A stretch of 64,000 nt of DNA from Geodermatophilus sabuli (GCF_900215145.1 NZ_OBDO01000001.1:558001-622000), one strand, 5' to 3'; shown: positions 16,411-25,344, counted from the stretch's first letter. Translations and numbers: made by a program. The notes: generated by a model not told the origin, from the sequence alone.

Positions 16411-17355
16411 ATGACCGTCTCAGCACTGTCGCTGGCCCACCTCGAGGAACCCGCCGGACCCACGGGGGCTCCCCGGCCGACCCGCCCGGCGCCGGCCACG
16501 CCGATCGACCGCGTCGCCGGTGCGCAGGAGGGCGTGTCCTCCTCGGCGGCCAAGACGCTGGGCCTGCTCACCGCGATGCTGAAGGCCGGGACCCCCACGG
16601 TGGGCGTCACCGAGGTGGCGCAGGAACTGGGGATGCCCAAGAGCACCACCCACCGGCTGCTGAAGGTGCTCGAGGACCACGGCTTCGTGTCCCGCGCCGG
16701 TGTGCGGTACCGGGTCGGCGGCCGGTTCTTCGAGCTCAGCGAGGTGGCCGGCTGGTCGGAGCACGGCGAGCTGCGCGACGCCGCGTACCGCCCGCTGGCA
16801 CGGCTGTTCGAGCGCACCGACCCGATCGCCGTCCACCTGGGCGTCCTGCGCGGCCGTTCGGTCTTCTACGTCGACAAGGTCATGGGCCCGCAGGGGACCC
16901 GGCTACCCACCCGGGTCGGCGGCCGGTTCCCGGCCACGTGCACCGGGCTGGGCAAGGCGATGCTGGCCCACAGTGACGCCGCCGTGGTGGACGCCGTGCT
17001 GGCCCAGCCCCTGGCCCGGCCCACGCCCTACTCCGTGGCGGCCCGGCGGCGCTTCGTCGACCAACTCGAGCAGACCCGCGCCACCGGCTACGCCGTGGAG
17101 CGCGAGGAGGCCTGTCAGGGCACCGTCTGCGTGGCGGCGCCGATCCTCCTCGAGGGGCGGGCGGTCGCGGCGCTGTCGGTCTGCGTCTCCAGCGCCGTCC
17201 TCGCGCGGGGCCGCGAGCGGCGCCTGGCGGTCCTGGGCCAGCTCGCCGTGGAGACCGCCGCGATCGTGACCGGCCTGCTCCCGTCGGACGAGGGGAGCCC
17301 CCGGGTTCCAGGGGCTGGGACAACGCCCTTCTCCCGTTCGGCGGCCCGGGCTTGA
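16411..17355 (+). CDS. IclR family transcriptional regulator, probable master activator of the aromatic genes
   Basis: 314 residues, AGGAGG 4 nt before the ATG. After about 45 residues of linker comes the winged helix-turn-helix, with TPTVGVTEVAQELGMPKSTT and HRLLKVLEDHGF. Then comes the IclR effector domain, with GKAMLAHSDAAVVDAVL and a Cys/Glu-rich REEACQGTVCVAAPI loop. Its own promoter, the end of its coding region and at least eight other units carry the same GGTTCC-N7-GGAACC operator. From site position (near -50) it probably activates, as PcaR/PobR-type members do. The ligand is presumably the aromatic acid or its product (inference). Confidence 0.88.
   Translation: MTVSALSLAHLEEPAGPTGAPRPTRPAPATPIDRVAGAQEGVSSSAAKTLGLLTAMLKAGTPTVGVTEVAQELGMPKSTTHRLLKVLEDHGFVSRAGVRYRVGGRFFELSEVAGWSEHGELRDAAYRPLARLFERTDPIAVHLGVLRGRSVFYVDKVMGPQGTRLPTRVGGRFPATCTGLGKAMLAHSDAAVVDAVLAQPLARPTPYSVAARRRFVDQLEQTRATGYAVEREEACQGTVCVAAPILLEGRAVAALSVCVSSAVLARGRERRLAVLGQLAVETAAIVTGLLPSDEGSPRVPGAGTTPFSRSAARA
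17304..17322 (+). promoter_or_regulatory. IclR-type operator inside the 3' end of iclR
   Basis: GGTTCC-AGGGGCT-GGGACA within the last codons of the regulator gene. It is positioned to drive the downstream hydrolase / dioxygenase alpha / extradiol dioxygenase run. No good -10 is visible at the usual spacing. Confidence 0.55.
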
Positions 17356-17402
17356 CTGCCGCCGAGCCAGTCCACGGAACCGACGAACGGGAGCAGTCCG
17401 CA

Positions 17403-18125
17403 GTGGCCACTGCAGTGCGCATCGAACCGGACGTGACCGAGGTGCCCTCCGGGGGGCGCAGCCTGGAGGTGGCCACGGTCGCCCTCGGCGGAGTCCCCCG
17501 GGGAGCGGTCGTGCTGCTCTCCGGTGCCGGCGGGCTGCGCCACGTCGAGGTCGTCGACGCCATGAACGAGCTCGCGGAGCACGGGTACGAGTCCGTGGCC
17601 GCGGACCTGGGACCGGCCGAGGACGACGACGCCGCGCTCGAGCACCTGCGCACGCTGCTCGACCGGCTCGCAGCACGCGGGTGGGACCTGGACCAGATCG
17701 GGGTCGTCGGCTACGGCTCCGGTGGGCGCGTCGCCCTGCTCGCGGCGGCCGCGATGGAGCTGGGCGCGGCCGTGAGCGTGCGGCCGGTCCTGCCGGCCGG
17801 CCTGGACGCGCGACCGGTGGACCCCGTGCGCACCGCGTGGCTCGGACTGTTCGGAGCCCTGGACGAGCGGACGCCGCCGGGGTCGCTGGCGGCGTTCGGC
17901 GCGGCCCTGGCCGCGAGCTCGCCGGTGTTCACCCAGGTCGTGAGCTACCCCGGGGTGACCGGGGAGTTCGTCCACGACGGCCTCCACCCGCTGACCCACG
18001 CCGCCGCCTACGACAGCTGGCAGCGCACCGTCGAGTGGCTCAACGCCCGCGTCGTCCCGCGGCCGACCCCCCTGGCCCGGGCGTGGCACGAACGGCTGGC
18101 CCACCGCGAACGACTGTCCGCCTGA
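17403..18125 (+). CDS. Dienelactone-hydrolase-like alpha/beta hydrolase
   Basis: 240 residues from a GTG at 17403; a TTG at 17352 overlapping the iclR stop could add 17. The nucleophile elbow is GYGSGG (Ser in place of the Cys of true dienelactone hydrolase) and the late histidine lies in VHDGLHPLTHAAAYDSWQR. The overall size and the C-terminal helices after the His match the dienelactone hydrolase family. It sits between the regulator and the dioxygenase alpha subunit. An esterase or lactonase role in the same pathway is possible; the substrate is unknown. Confidence 0.75.
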   Translation: MATAVRIEPDVTEVPSGGRSLEVATVALGGVPRGAVVLLSGAGGLRHVEVVDAMNELAEHGYESVAADLGPAEDDDAALEHLRTLLDRLAARGWDLDQIGVVGYGSGGRVALLAAAAMELGAAVSVRPVLPAGLDARPVDPVRTAWLGLFGALDERTPPGSLAAFGAALAASSPVFTQVVSYPGVTGEFVHDGLHPLTHAAAYDSWQRTVEWLNARVVPRPTPLARAWHERLAHRERLSA

Positions 18126-18168
18126 CATCCCCTCAGCCCTGCCGGAACCGAGAGACCGAGGTACTCCC

Positions 18169-19494
18169 ATGTCCCAGTACGTCGACGACGACCGCACGAT
18201 GCCGCGCTTCCGGGTCAACCGGCGGGCGATGACCGACCCCGAGGTGTTCGAGAAGGAGAAGGAGCTGATCTTCAACCGCTCCTGGCTCTACATCGGTCAC
18301 GAGACGGAGCTGAAGAAGCCCAACGACTTCCGGACCCGGAACGTGGCCGGGCGGCCGCTGATCTTCGCCCGCGACGCCAAGGGTCAGATCCGCGTCTGGA
18401 TCAACTCCTGCCCGCACCGCGGCGCCATGCTCTGCCGGCAGCCCTCCGGCAACGCCCGGTTCATGACGTGCTTCTACCACGGGTGGAGCTTCAGCACGGC
18501 CGGCGACATGGTCTCGATGCCCGGTGACGCCTCGTACGGCCCCGACTTCGAGCGCCCCGGCCTGGCCGGGCCGGCCAAGGTCGACTCCTACCGCGGCTTC
18601 GTCTTCGTCTCCTTCGACCACGACATCGTCGACCTGCCGACCTACCTGGCCGGCGCCAAGGAGTACATCGACCTGGTCTCCGACATGTCGGAGGTGGGCA
18701 TGGAGGTGCTCGAGGGGACGCACGAGTACTCCTGCCGGGCCAACTGGAAGCTGCTCGTGGAGAACAGCTACGACGGCTACCACGCGATGTCGACCCACCA
18801 GCGCTACTTCGAGATGGTGGTGGCCGCGCGTGGCAGCCTCGACGCCGGGGCGGTCCTCGCCGACTCGCGCGCCATCGACCTGGGCAACGGGCACGCCGTC
18901 GCCGCCGGCAGCGCCGGCAGCGGGAGCATCTTCGGTCGCGCGCTGTCGCCGGAGGCCGAGGCCGAGCGCGAGGCGCGGTTCGAGCGGCTGCGGGCCAAGC
19001 ACGGCAACGCATGGGTGGACCGCCTCAACGGCTCCCGCAACATGGTCATCTTCCCCAACCTCGTGATCATCGACCTGGTCATGGGCGTGGTGATCCGCAA
19101 GATCGACCCGATCAGCCCGGACTACATGGAGGTCACCGCCTGGGAGCTGGCCCCGCCGGACGAGGGCGAGGAGCTCAAGCGGCAGCGCCTGGACAACTTC
19201 CTGACCTTCTGGGGCCCCGGTGGCCTGGCGTCGCCGGACGACGTCGAGGCGCTGGAGACCTGCCAGCGGGCCTACGCCAGCGCCGGGGAGCTGGAGTGGT
19301 CCGACATCTCCCGCGGCATGCACAAGCCCACCGTCGCGACGTCCGACGAGTTCCAGATGCGCACGTTCTGGCGGCGGTGGAACCAGCTGATCACCGGTGA
19401 GGAGCTGCCGCCCGAGGAGCACGAGCCGCTGCCCGAGTTCTGGCGGGCGCCGCGGCTGGAGCTGGCCACCGAGGAGTCGGTCGCGGCGGGCTGA
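18169..19494 (+). CDS. Aromatic ring-hydroxylating dioxygenase, alpha (large) subunit
   Basis: 441 residues. The Rieske cluster ligands are Cys81-His83 (CPHRG) and Cys101-His104 (CFYHGW). The mononuclear iron site is DGYHAMSTHQRY with His205 and His210. Conserved NWKLLVENSYDGYH precedes it. This is the catalytic subunit that adds both oxygen atoms to an aromatic ring. Its beta subunit (10720), ferredoxin (14683) and reductase (13371) are all in the window but in other transcription units. The extradiol dioxygenase follows 53 bp later. Relatives include toluate, p-cumate and biphenyl-type enzymes; substrate inferred, not proven. Confidence 0.9.
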   Translation: MSQYVDDDRTMPRFRVNRRAMTDPEVFEKEKELIFNRSWLYIGHETELKKPNDFRTRNVAGRPLIFARDAKGQIRVWINSCPHRGAMLCRQPSGNARFMTCFYHGWSFSTAGDMVSMPGDASYGPDFERPGLAGPAKVDSYRGFVFVSFDHDIVDLPTYLAGAKEYIDLVSDMSEVGMEVLEGTHEYSCRANWKLLVENSYDGYHAMSTHQRYFEMVVAARGSLDAGAVLADSRAIDLGNGHAVAAGSAGSGSIFGRALSPEAEAEREARFERLRAKHGNAWVDRLNGSRNMVIFPNLVIIDLVMGVVIRKIDPISPDYMEVTAWELAPPDEGEELKRQRLDNFLTFWGPGGLASPDDVEALETCQRAYASAGELEWSDISRGMHKPTVATSDEFQMRTFWRRWNQLITGEELPPEEHEPLPEFWRAPRLELATEESVAAG

Positions 19495-19547
19495 GCCGGC
19501 CCGCGCACCGCCCCATCCCGCTCAGACCCCGTACCAGGAGGAGTGCC

Positions 19548-20612
19548 ATGGCAGAGACCATCGGTGTCGGACTCACCCACTACCCGCTGCTGCTCGGCCC
19601 CGACGAGACCATGTCGGCGCTGCTGCGCACCACGCTGAAGGACCCGGACATCCCGGCGGAGGCGAAGGACCCGGCCAACTGGTCGCCCCTCGCGCAGCGG
19701 GAGTGGTCCGACGACCAGGGCACCGCCGCGGCGGCGGAGCACCGTGCGGTGCTGCGCGCGGACCTCGACCGGTGCCGCGCCGCGCTGGACGAGTTCCGTC
19801 CCGACGTCCTCGTCGTCTGGGGGGACGACCAGTACGAGAACTTCCGCGAGGAGGTCATCCCCAGCTTCTGCGTGCTCGCCTACGACGACACCGAGGTCGA
19901 CCCGTTCGGCGTCATCACGAAACTGGGACTGCCGAACGCGTGGGGCCTGCCCGAACCGCAGTCGTTCACGATGCGGGGGGCGCCGGACTTCGCCAAGCAG
20001 ATGGCGACCGACGTCCTCAACGCGGGCATCGACGTGGCCTACTCCTACGAGCCGAGGCCGGGGATCAACTTCCCGCACGCCTTCGCCAACACGCAGGTGT
20101 TCCTCGACTACGACAACGTGGGCCGCGAGCTGCCGTACCCGATCGTGCCGATCGCGGTGAACTGCTACGGCGAGCACGTGATCGCCCGCCGGGGCGGCAT
20201 CGCCCGCTTCGCGGAGATCCAGGCCGGCGAGGACCTCGACCCGCCCGGGCCCACCCCGCAGCGGTGCTTCGAGCTCGGCAGGGCGGTCGGCCGCTTCGCC
20301 CGCAAGAGCGACCTGCGGGTCGCGCTCGTCGCCTCGTCGAGCTGGTCGCACGCCTTCCTGTACGACGAGTCCTGGCACATCCGTCCCGACACCGAGGCCG
20401 ACCGCGCTCTCTACCGGGAGATGGTCGCCGGCAACTACGACGCGTGGACGAAGGTGACCAGCCGAGAGATCGTCCGCTCGGGACAGCACGAGATGCTGAA
20501 CTGGTTCTGCCTGCTGGGTGCCGTCAGCGAGCTCGGGCTGCAGCTGGAGTGGAGCGACTTCGTGGAGACGGAGATCTTCAACTCGAACAAGGCGTTCGCC
20601 CTGTTCAGGTGA
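19548..20612 (+). CDS. LigB-family (class III) extradiol ring-cleavage dioxygenase
   Basis: 354 residues, RBS CAGGAGGAG. An N-terminal iron-ligand region (GLTHYPLLLGPD), DVLVVWGDDQYENF, the AVNCYGEHVI segment and the later ALVASSSWSHAF with a conserved His mark the LigB superfamily catalytic subunit. It follows the oxygenase alpha subunit closely, so it most likely cleaves the 2,3-dihydroxy acid next to a hydroxyl (meta cleavage). Its last 8 bp overlap the convergent IclR gene at 20605. No separate small LigA-type subunit is seen. Confidence 0.85.
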   Translation: MAETIGVGLTHYPLLLGPDETMSALLRTTLKDPDIPAEAKDPANWSPLAQREWSDDQGTAAAAEHRAVLRADLDRCRAALDEFRPDVLVVWGDDQYENFREEVIPSFCVLAYDDTEVDPFGVITKLGLPNAWGLPEPQSFTMRGAPDFAKQMATDVLNAGIDVAYSYEPRPGINFPHAFANTQVFLDYDNVGRELPYPIVPIAVNCYGEHVIARRGGIARFAEIQAGEDLDPPGPTPQRCFELGRAVGRFARKSDLRVALVASSSWSHAFLYDESWHIRPDTEADRALYREMVAGNYDAWTKVTSREIVRSGQHEMLNWFCLLGAVSELGLQLEWSDFVETEIFNSNKAFALFR

Positions 20613-21507
20613 GGGCCGAGGGACCGCGCGCGGGGGAACCGTCGGACGGTCGCCTGTCCGTCCCGGGGAACCACCGCGCGCGGCCCTCCTCCCGGAGCGT
20701 CGCCTGGATCTCCCGGCCCAGCCGTCCGGCGGTGTCCCGCAGGGCGGTGTCCGCCTGCGGCGGCAGGGGAGTGGAGACGGGGTGGAGCACGGCGAGCGCC
20801 CCCACGGCGACCCCGTTGATGACGATCGACGTCGCGACGCCGGCGACCCCCTGCAGCGTCTCGTTGCGCTCGCGGGCCAGGTTCTGCTCGCGCACCCCCC
20901 GCAGCTGTTCCACGAGCCGGTCGACGTCGCGGATCGACGAGGGGGTGAGCACGGGCATCGGCCGCGGCAGGAAGTCGGCCAGGTCGTCGAGGTCCTCCCA
21001 GGCGAGCAGCGCCTTGCCCAGGGCGGTGCAGTTCGCGGGCAGCCGCGCGCCCACGCGGGTCAGGCGGTGGTGCCACTCGGGACGGGCGACCTGCTCCAGG
21101 AGCACGACGTCGAACCGGCGGAGGACGCCGAGGCTCACGCTGGCGCCCGTCCAGTGGTGCAGCCGGGCCAGGTGCGGCAGGGCGAGGTCCCGCATGATGC
21201 TCGCCGGCGTGACCGCCCCCAGCTGCGCCATGCCCAGGCTGATCTTGTACCCGTCCCCGTGGTGCTCCACGGCGTCGAGCTCGACCAGCCGCGCCAGCAG
21301 GCGGTGCACGGTCGACTTCGGCAGGTCGGCCGCGCGCGCCAGCTCGCTCAGCGTCATGACCCGCTCGGCCGAGTTGAACGCGCGCAGGACCTCGAACGCC
21401 TTCGAGAGGATGGAAGGCGACTCGTGTGCCGGCCCTCCCGGCCGTGAGCTGGAGATGGCGGCGGTCCTCCCTCGTCGCACGGCACGGAGCGTCCCGAGCC
21501 TACCCAT
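20605..21507 (-). CDS. Second IclR family transcriptional regulator
   Basis: 300 residues. Winged helix-turn-helix: MTLSELARAADLPKSTVHRLLARLVELDAV (landmark); effector domain with NCTALGKALLAW and LQGVAGVATSIVINGVAVGALAVLHP. The start at 21507 has GGGAGA upstream; the first 35 residues are Arg/Ser-rich and may be over-extended. It is divergent from the decarboxylase-like amidohydrolase at 21581, with a variant operator between them, so it probably regulates that operon and itself. Its tail overlaps the convergent extradiol dioxygenase. Confidence 0.85.
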   Translation of the reverse strand: MGRLGTLRAVRRGRTAAISSSRPGGPAHESPSILSKAFEVLRAFNSAERVMTLSELARAADLPKSTVHRLLARLVELDAVEHHGDGYKISLGMAQLGAVTPASIMRDLALPHLARLHHWTGASVSLGVLRRFDVVLLEQVARPEWHHRLTRVGARLPANCTALGKALLAWEDLDDLADFLPRPMPVLTPSSIRDVDRLVEQLRGVREQNLARERNETLQGVAGVATSIVINGVAVGALAVLHPVSTPLPPQADTALRDTAGRLGREIQATLREEGRARWFPGTDRRPSDGSPARGPSALT

Positions 21508-21512
21508 CGGCG

Positions 21513-21531
21513 GGTCTCCCGAAGAGATACC
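21513..21531. promoter_or_regulatory. Variant IclR-type operator GGTCTC-N7-GATACC
   Basis: GGTCTC-CCGAAGA-GATACC has the same 6+7+6 geometry as the GGTTCC sites but different arm bases. It lies in the 73-bp gap between the second IclR gene and its divergent operon, overlapping the regulator's ribosome binding site. Confidence 0.55.
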
Positions 21532-21580
21532 GATCACCGTCCGCGCGCACCACCCCCGTTCCCCGCCAGGAGGAGACCAC

Positions 21581-22633
21581 GTGTCCAGCACCCACGTCCG
21601 CGACACCCCCGAGGACACGGTCGTGGACACCCACGCCCACTTCTTCCCGCCCGGGCTGGGGGACTGGGCCGATCGGACGGGCGACGACCGGTGGCCCTCG
21701 CTGCATGTCGACGCCCCCACGGACGGGGCCCCGGCGGTGACCGGGCGGATCCAGCAGGGGTCGGCCGTCTTCCGCGAGGTGACCCGCACCCTGTGGGACG
21801 TCGAGACGCGGCTGGCCTCGCTCGACGCGAACGGGGTGTCCCTGCAGCTGGTCTCACCGGTGCCGGTCATGCTCACGTACTGGGCCGAGGGCGGCCCGGC
21901 GCTGGACTTCGCCGCCGCCGTCAACGACGGGATCGCCGCCGCGGTCGCCGCGTCGGCCGGCCGGCTGGACGGACTCGGCACCGTCCCCCTGCAGGACGTG
22001 GACCTGGCCGTGCGCGAGCTCGACCGCGCGGTGACCGAGCTGGGACTCGCCGGGGTGCAGATCGGCACGCAGGTGGCCGGCCGGGAGCTGGACGACCCCG
22101 TCCTCGCCCCGTTCTTCGAGGCGGCGGCGGACCTCGATGCCGCGGTCTTCGTCCACCCGCTCGACGGCGGTGCCGACGCGATCCGGCGGACCGGGCAGCC
22201 GTACGACTTCGGCCTCGGCATGCTCACCGACACGGCCATGGCCGCGACGGCCCTGGTGGCCGGCGGCGTCGTCGCGCGCCACCCCGAGCTGCGGATCGGG
22301 CTGGCGCACGGGTGCGGGACCATGACGTGGGCCGCACCCAGGCTTAAGCTGGCGGCCCGCATCTGGGGGGACCCGGAGCTGCACGCGGCCTTCGACGAGC
22401 TCGTCGGCCGCCTCTGGGTGGACACCCTCGTCTTCGACCCCGCCCACCTCCCCCTGCTGGTCCACCGGTTCGGTGCCGGACACGTGATGGTCGGGACCGA
22501 CGCCCCCTTCATCCCCGGACAGCTGGAGGGCGTCCGCGACCTGGTGGCCGCAGCGGGCGGTGCGCTCAGCGACGCGGACCGGGCCGCCATCCTGTCCGCC
22601 AACGGCCGCGCCTTCGTGGCGCGGCGACGGTGA
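21581..22633 (+). CDS. ACMSD-like amidohydrolase, candidate ring-fission-product decarboxylase
   Basis: 350 residues, GTG start with CAGGAGGAGA upstream. Metal ligands of the ACMSD group are visible: VVDTHAHFFPP at the N-terminus, VFVHPLDGG in the middle, LAHGCGTM, and the catalytic VGTDAPF near the C-terminus. 2-Amino-3-carboxymuconate semialdehyde decarboxylase removes CO2 from an extradiol ring-fission product. The product of a 2,3-dihydroxybenzoate-type acid cleaved by the neighbouring LigB enzyme has the same 3-carboxy layout. I infer that it replaces the class II aldolase-type decarboxylase (CmtD) of the classical p-cumate pathway. It is coupled by a 4-bp overlap to a long start of the ligase. 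Confidence 0.75.
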   Translation: MSSTHVRDTPEDTVVDTHAHFFPPGLGDWADRTGDDRWPSLHVDAPTDGAPAVTGRIQQGSAVFREVTRTLWDVETRLASLDANGVSLQLVSPVPVMLTYWAEGGPALDFAAAVNDGIAAAVAASAGRLDGLGTVPLQDVDLAVRELDRAVTELGLAGVQIGTQVAGRELDDPVLAPFFEAAADLDAAVFVHPLDGGADAIRRTGQPYDFGLGMLTDTAMAATALVAGGVVARHPELRIGLAHGCGTMTWAAPRLKLAARIWGDPELHAAFDELVGRLWVDTLVFDPAHLPLLVHRFGAGHVMVGTDAPFIPGQLEGVRDLVAAAGGALSDADRAAILSANGRAFVARRR

Positions 22634-22728
22634 CCGACCCCTCGACCCCGCCCGTCCCGCCCGACCATCCGCACGTCCCGCACCGCGGGACGCCGAGCAC
22701 GCCCGCCCCCACGGCGGGTGGAGGTGGC

Positions 22729-24483
22729 ATGTCCCAGGGAACCGACGACTACCGCGCCGCCCGCGACCAGCTCCTGGCCCTCCGCGGGCGCCAGGCCGAC
22801 GCCTGCGGCGCCTTCTCCTGGCCGGAGACGGGGGAGGTATTCAACTGGGCGGTCGACTGGTTCGACGCCATCGCGCGCGGCAACGACCGGCCGGCGCTGG
22901 TCGTCGTCCAGGAGGACGGCGGCTCCCTGACCCGCACCTTCGACGAGATGGCGCATCGCTCCGACCAGCTCGCCGCATGGCTGGCGCAGCAGGGGGTCCG
23001 CCGGGGCGACCCGGTGATCGTGATGCTCGGCAACCAGGTCGAGCTGTGGGAGACCATGCTCGCGGTCATGAAGGTCGGGGCGGTGATCATGCCGACGACC
23101 ACCGCCCTCGGACCGGCCGACCTCCGCGATCGCATCGCCCGCGGGAAGGCCCGCCACGTCGTCTGCAACGCCTCCGACGTCGGCCGCTTCGACGACGTGC
23201 CGGGCGAGTACACCCGCATCGGCGTCGGGCCCGCCGAGGGCTGGCTCGACCTGCGCGGGGCGTTCGACCTCGTCGACCCGGTCGTCCCGCACCCGGGGAC
23301 GGCCCCGTCCGATCCGTTGCTGCTCTACTTCACCTCCGGGACGACGTCGCGGCCGAAGCTGGTCGAGCACACGCAGGTGTCCTACCCGGTCGGGCACCTC
23401 TCCACGATGTACTGGCTCGGGGTGCGTCCGGGCGACGTGCACCTCAACATCTCCTCGCCCGGCTGGGCCAAGCACGCCTGGTCGTGCTTCTTCGCGCCGT
23501 GGATCGCCGAGGCGACGATCGTGGTCTACGACTACGCGCGCTTCGACGCGGCCGCGCTGCTCGCGCAGTTGCGCACCTGGCAGGTGACGACGTTCTGCGC
23601 ACCACCCACGGTGTGGCGGATGATGATCAACGCGGACCTGTCGGCCGGGCCGGGGGCGCTGCGGGAGGTCGTGGCCGCGGGGGAGCCGCTGAACCCCGAG
23701 GTGATCGCGCAGGTCCGTCGCCACTGGGGGCTCACCGTCCGGGACGGCTTCGGCCAGACCGAGAGCAGCGCGCAGGTCGGCAACGCGCCGGACGAGGTGG
23801 TGAAGCCCGGCTCCATGGGCCGCCCGTTGCCCGGCGTCCCGGTGGTGCTGGTGGACCCGGTGACCGGAGAGGTGGTCGAGGGGGTGGGCGAGGGCGAGCT
23901 CTGCCTGGACCTCGCGGCGCGCCCGCTCTCGCTGATGACCGGCTACCAGGACGACCCCGCGCGCAACGCCGAGGCGATGGCCGGCGGGTACTACCACACG
24001 GGGGACGTCGCCTCCCGTGACGAGGACGGCTACCTGACCTACATCGGCCGGACCGACGACGTCTTCAAGGCGTCGGACTACAAGATCAGCCCGTTCGAGC
24101 TCGAGTCTGTGCTCGTCGAGCACCCGGCCGTGGCCGAGGCGGCGGTCGTGCCGGCACCCGACGAGGTGCGGCTGGCCGTGCCGAAGGCCTACGTCGGGCT
24201 GGTGACCGGGTACGAGCCCACCGAGGAGACCGCCCTGGACATCCTGCGGTACGCCCGCACCCGCCTCGCCCCCTACCAGCGGGTTCGCCGGCTCGAGTTC
24301 GCCGACCTGCCGAAGACGATCTCCGGCAAGATCCGCCGCGTCGAGCTGCGCAACCGGGAGGCGCAACTCGCCGACGCCGGGCAGCCGGCCGCCGGCGAGT
24401 ACCGGGACGACCGGCTCCGCGCCGGGGACGAGGACGGCGCCGGGACGGCCGCCGGGCCCCACGAGCCGCACGCCGGCCGGTAG
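22729..24483 (+). CDS. AMP-forming acyl-CoA synthetase (medium-chain/benzoate-CoA ligase type)
   Basis: 584 residues from the ATG at 22729 (GGAGG 4 nt upstream); a GTG at 22630 overlapping the previous stop would add 33 Pro-rich residues. Adenylation motifs are present: YFTSGTTSRPKLVEHT (P-loop), DGFGQTES, YYHTGD and the C-terminal SGKIRRVELR lysine. The start DYRAARDQLLALRG and FNWAVDWFDAIA match the medium-chain ligase branch. It would activate a carboxylic acid to its CoA thioester; the branched acid released by the C-C hydrolase is an attractive but unproven substrate. Confidence 0.85.
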   Translation: MSQGTDDYRAARDQLLALRGRQADACGAFSWPETGEVFNWAVDWFDAIARGNDRPALVVVQEDGGSLTRTFDEMAHRSDQLAAWLAQQGVRRGDPVIVMLGNQVELWETMLAVMKVGAVIMPTTTALGPADLRDRIARGKARHVVCNASDVGRFDDVPGEYTRIGVGPAEGWLDLRGAFDLVDPVVPHPGTAPSDPLLLYFTSGTTSRPKLVEHTQVSYPVGHLSTMYWLGVRPGDVHLNISSPGWAKHAWSCFFAPWIAEATIVVYDYARFDAAALLAQLRTWQVTTFCAPPTVWRMMINADLSAGPGALREVVAAGEPLNPEVIAQVRRHWGLTVRDGFGQTESSAQVGNAPDEVVKPGSMGRPLPGVPVVLVDPVTGEVVEGVGEGELCLDLAARPLSLMTGYQDDPARNAEAMAGGYYHTGDVASRDEDGYLTYIGRTDDVFKASDYKISPFELESVLVEHPAVAEAAVVPAPDEVRLAVPKAYVGLVTGYEPTEETALDILRYARTRLAPYQRVRRLEFADLPKTISGKIRRVELRNREAQLADAGQPAAGEYRDDRLRAGDEDGAGTAAGPHEPHAGR

Positions 24484-24492
24484 GAACGCCTC

Positions 24493-25242
24493 ATGGCAGT
24501 GGTGCAGGAGGAGCGCGACCGGGTCCTCGTCGTCCGGATCGAACGCGAGGAGAAGCGCAACGCCATCGACCGGGAGACGACCGACGGCATCGAGGCCGCG
24601 CTCGACCGCCTGGACGACGACCCGGGGTTCCTGGTCGGGGTGATCACGGGCACGGCGACCGTGTTCTCCGCGGGGACCGACCTCAACGAGCCGGTCAGCC
24701 CGGCCACGGAGCGCGGCGGCGAGTACGGCGTCATCCGCCGGCGTCGGGTCAAGCCGCTGATCGCCGCCGTGGAGGGACCGGCGTTTGGTGGTGGTTTCGA
24801 GATCGTGCTGGCCAGCGACCTCGTCGTCGCCTCCACCACCGCACGGTTCGCACTGCCGGAGAGCCGCCGGGGCCTGGTCGCCAGTTCCGGGGGGCTCTTC
24901 CGTGCGCTGCGCTCGCTGCCGGTCAACGTCGCACGGGAGCTCCTGCTCACCGGGCGCGAGCTCGACGTCCGGCGGGCCCACGAGCTCGGCCTGGTCAACC
25001 GCCTGACGTCGCCGGGTGGTGCGGTGGAAGCGGCGATCGCGATGGCCGGCGAGATCTGCGCGTCGTCCCCGGTCAGCGTGCGGGAGACCCTCCGGGCGAT
25101 CGCCGCCCAGCAGGAGGCCGACGACGACCTCGGGTGGTCGGCCACCGCGGCCGCGCAGGAGACGATCCTCGCCTCCGAGGACCGGGTGGAGGGCATCGCC
25201 GCCTTCCTCGAACGCCGCCCGCCCCGGTGGCAGGGGCGCTGA
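24493..25242 (+). CDS. Enoyl-CoA hydratase/isomerase family protein
   Basis: 249 residues with the crotonase fold. The oxyanion-hole segments are SAGTDLNE and GPAFGGGFEIVLASDLVVAS, followed by FALPESRRGLVASSGG, where hydratases carry one of the two catalytic Glu. It starts 10 bp after the ligase stop, so the two are cotranscribed and probably act on the same CoA ester. The exact reaction (hydration, isomerisation or ring-opening) cannot be read from the sequence. Confidence 0.85.
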   Translation: MAVVQEERDRVLVVRIEREEKRNAIDRETTDGIEAALDRLDDDPGFLVGVITGTATVFSAGTDLNEPVSPATERGGEYGVIRRRRVKPLIAAVEGPAFGGGFEIVLASDLVVASTTARFALPESRRGLVASSGGLFRALRSLPVNVARELLLTGRELDVRRAHELGLVNRLTSPGGAVEAAIAMAGEICASSPVSVRETLRAIAAQQEADDDLGWSATAAAQETILASEDRVEGIAAFLERRPPRWQGR

Positions 25243-25284
25243 CCATTCCCGTCCTCCCGGGTGCTCGCCCGACGGCCGCACCGC

Positions 25285-25338
25285 AGTTCCGAGGCGTGGA
25301 ACAGGAGGGCCCGGACACCCCGGCCGATGCGTGAGGGT
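25285..25338 (+). promoter_or_regulatory. IclR-type operator and -10 of the FAD hydroxylase pair
   Basis: AGTTCC-GAGGCGT-GGAACA at 25285-25303. GAGGGT at 25333-25338 lies 30 bp downstream in the -10 position, only 6 bp before the ATG at 25345. The mRNA would then have a very short leader or start at the gene itself. Confidence 0.6.
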
Positions 25339-25344
25339 GACCAC

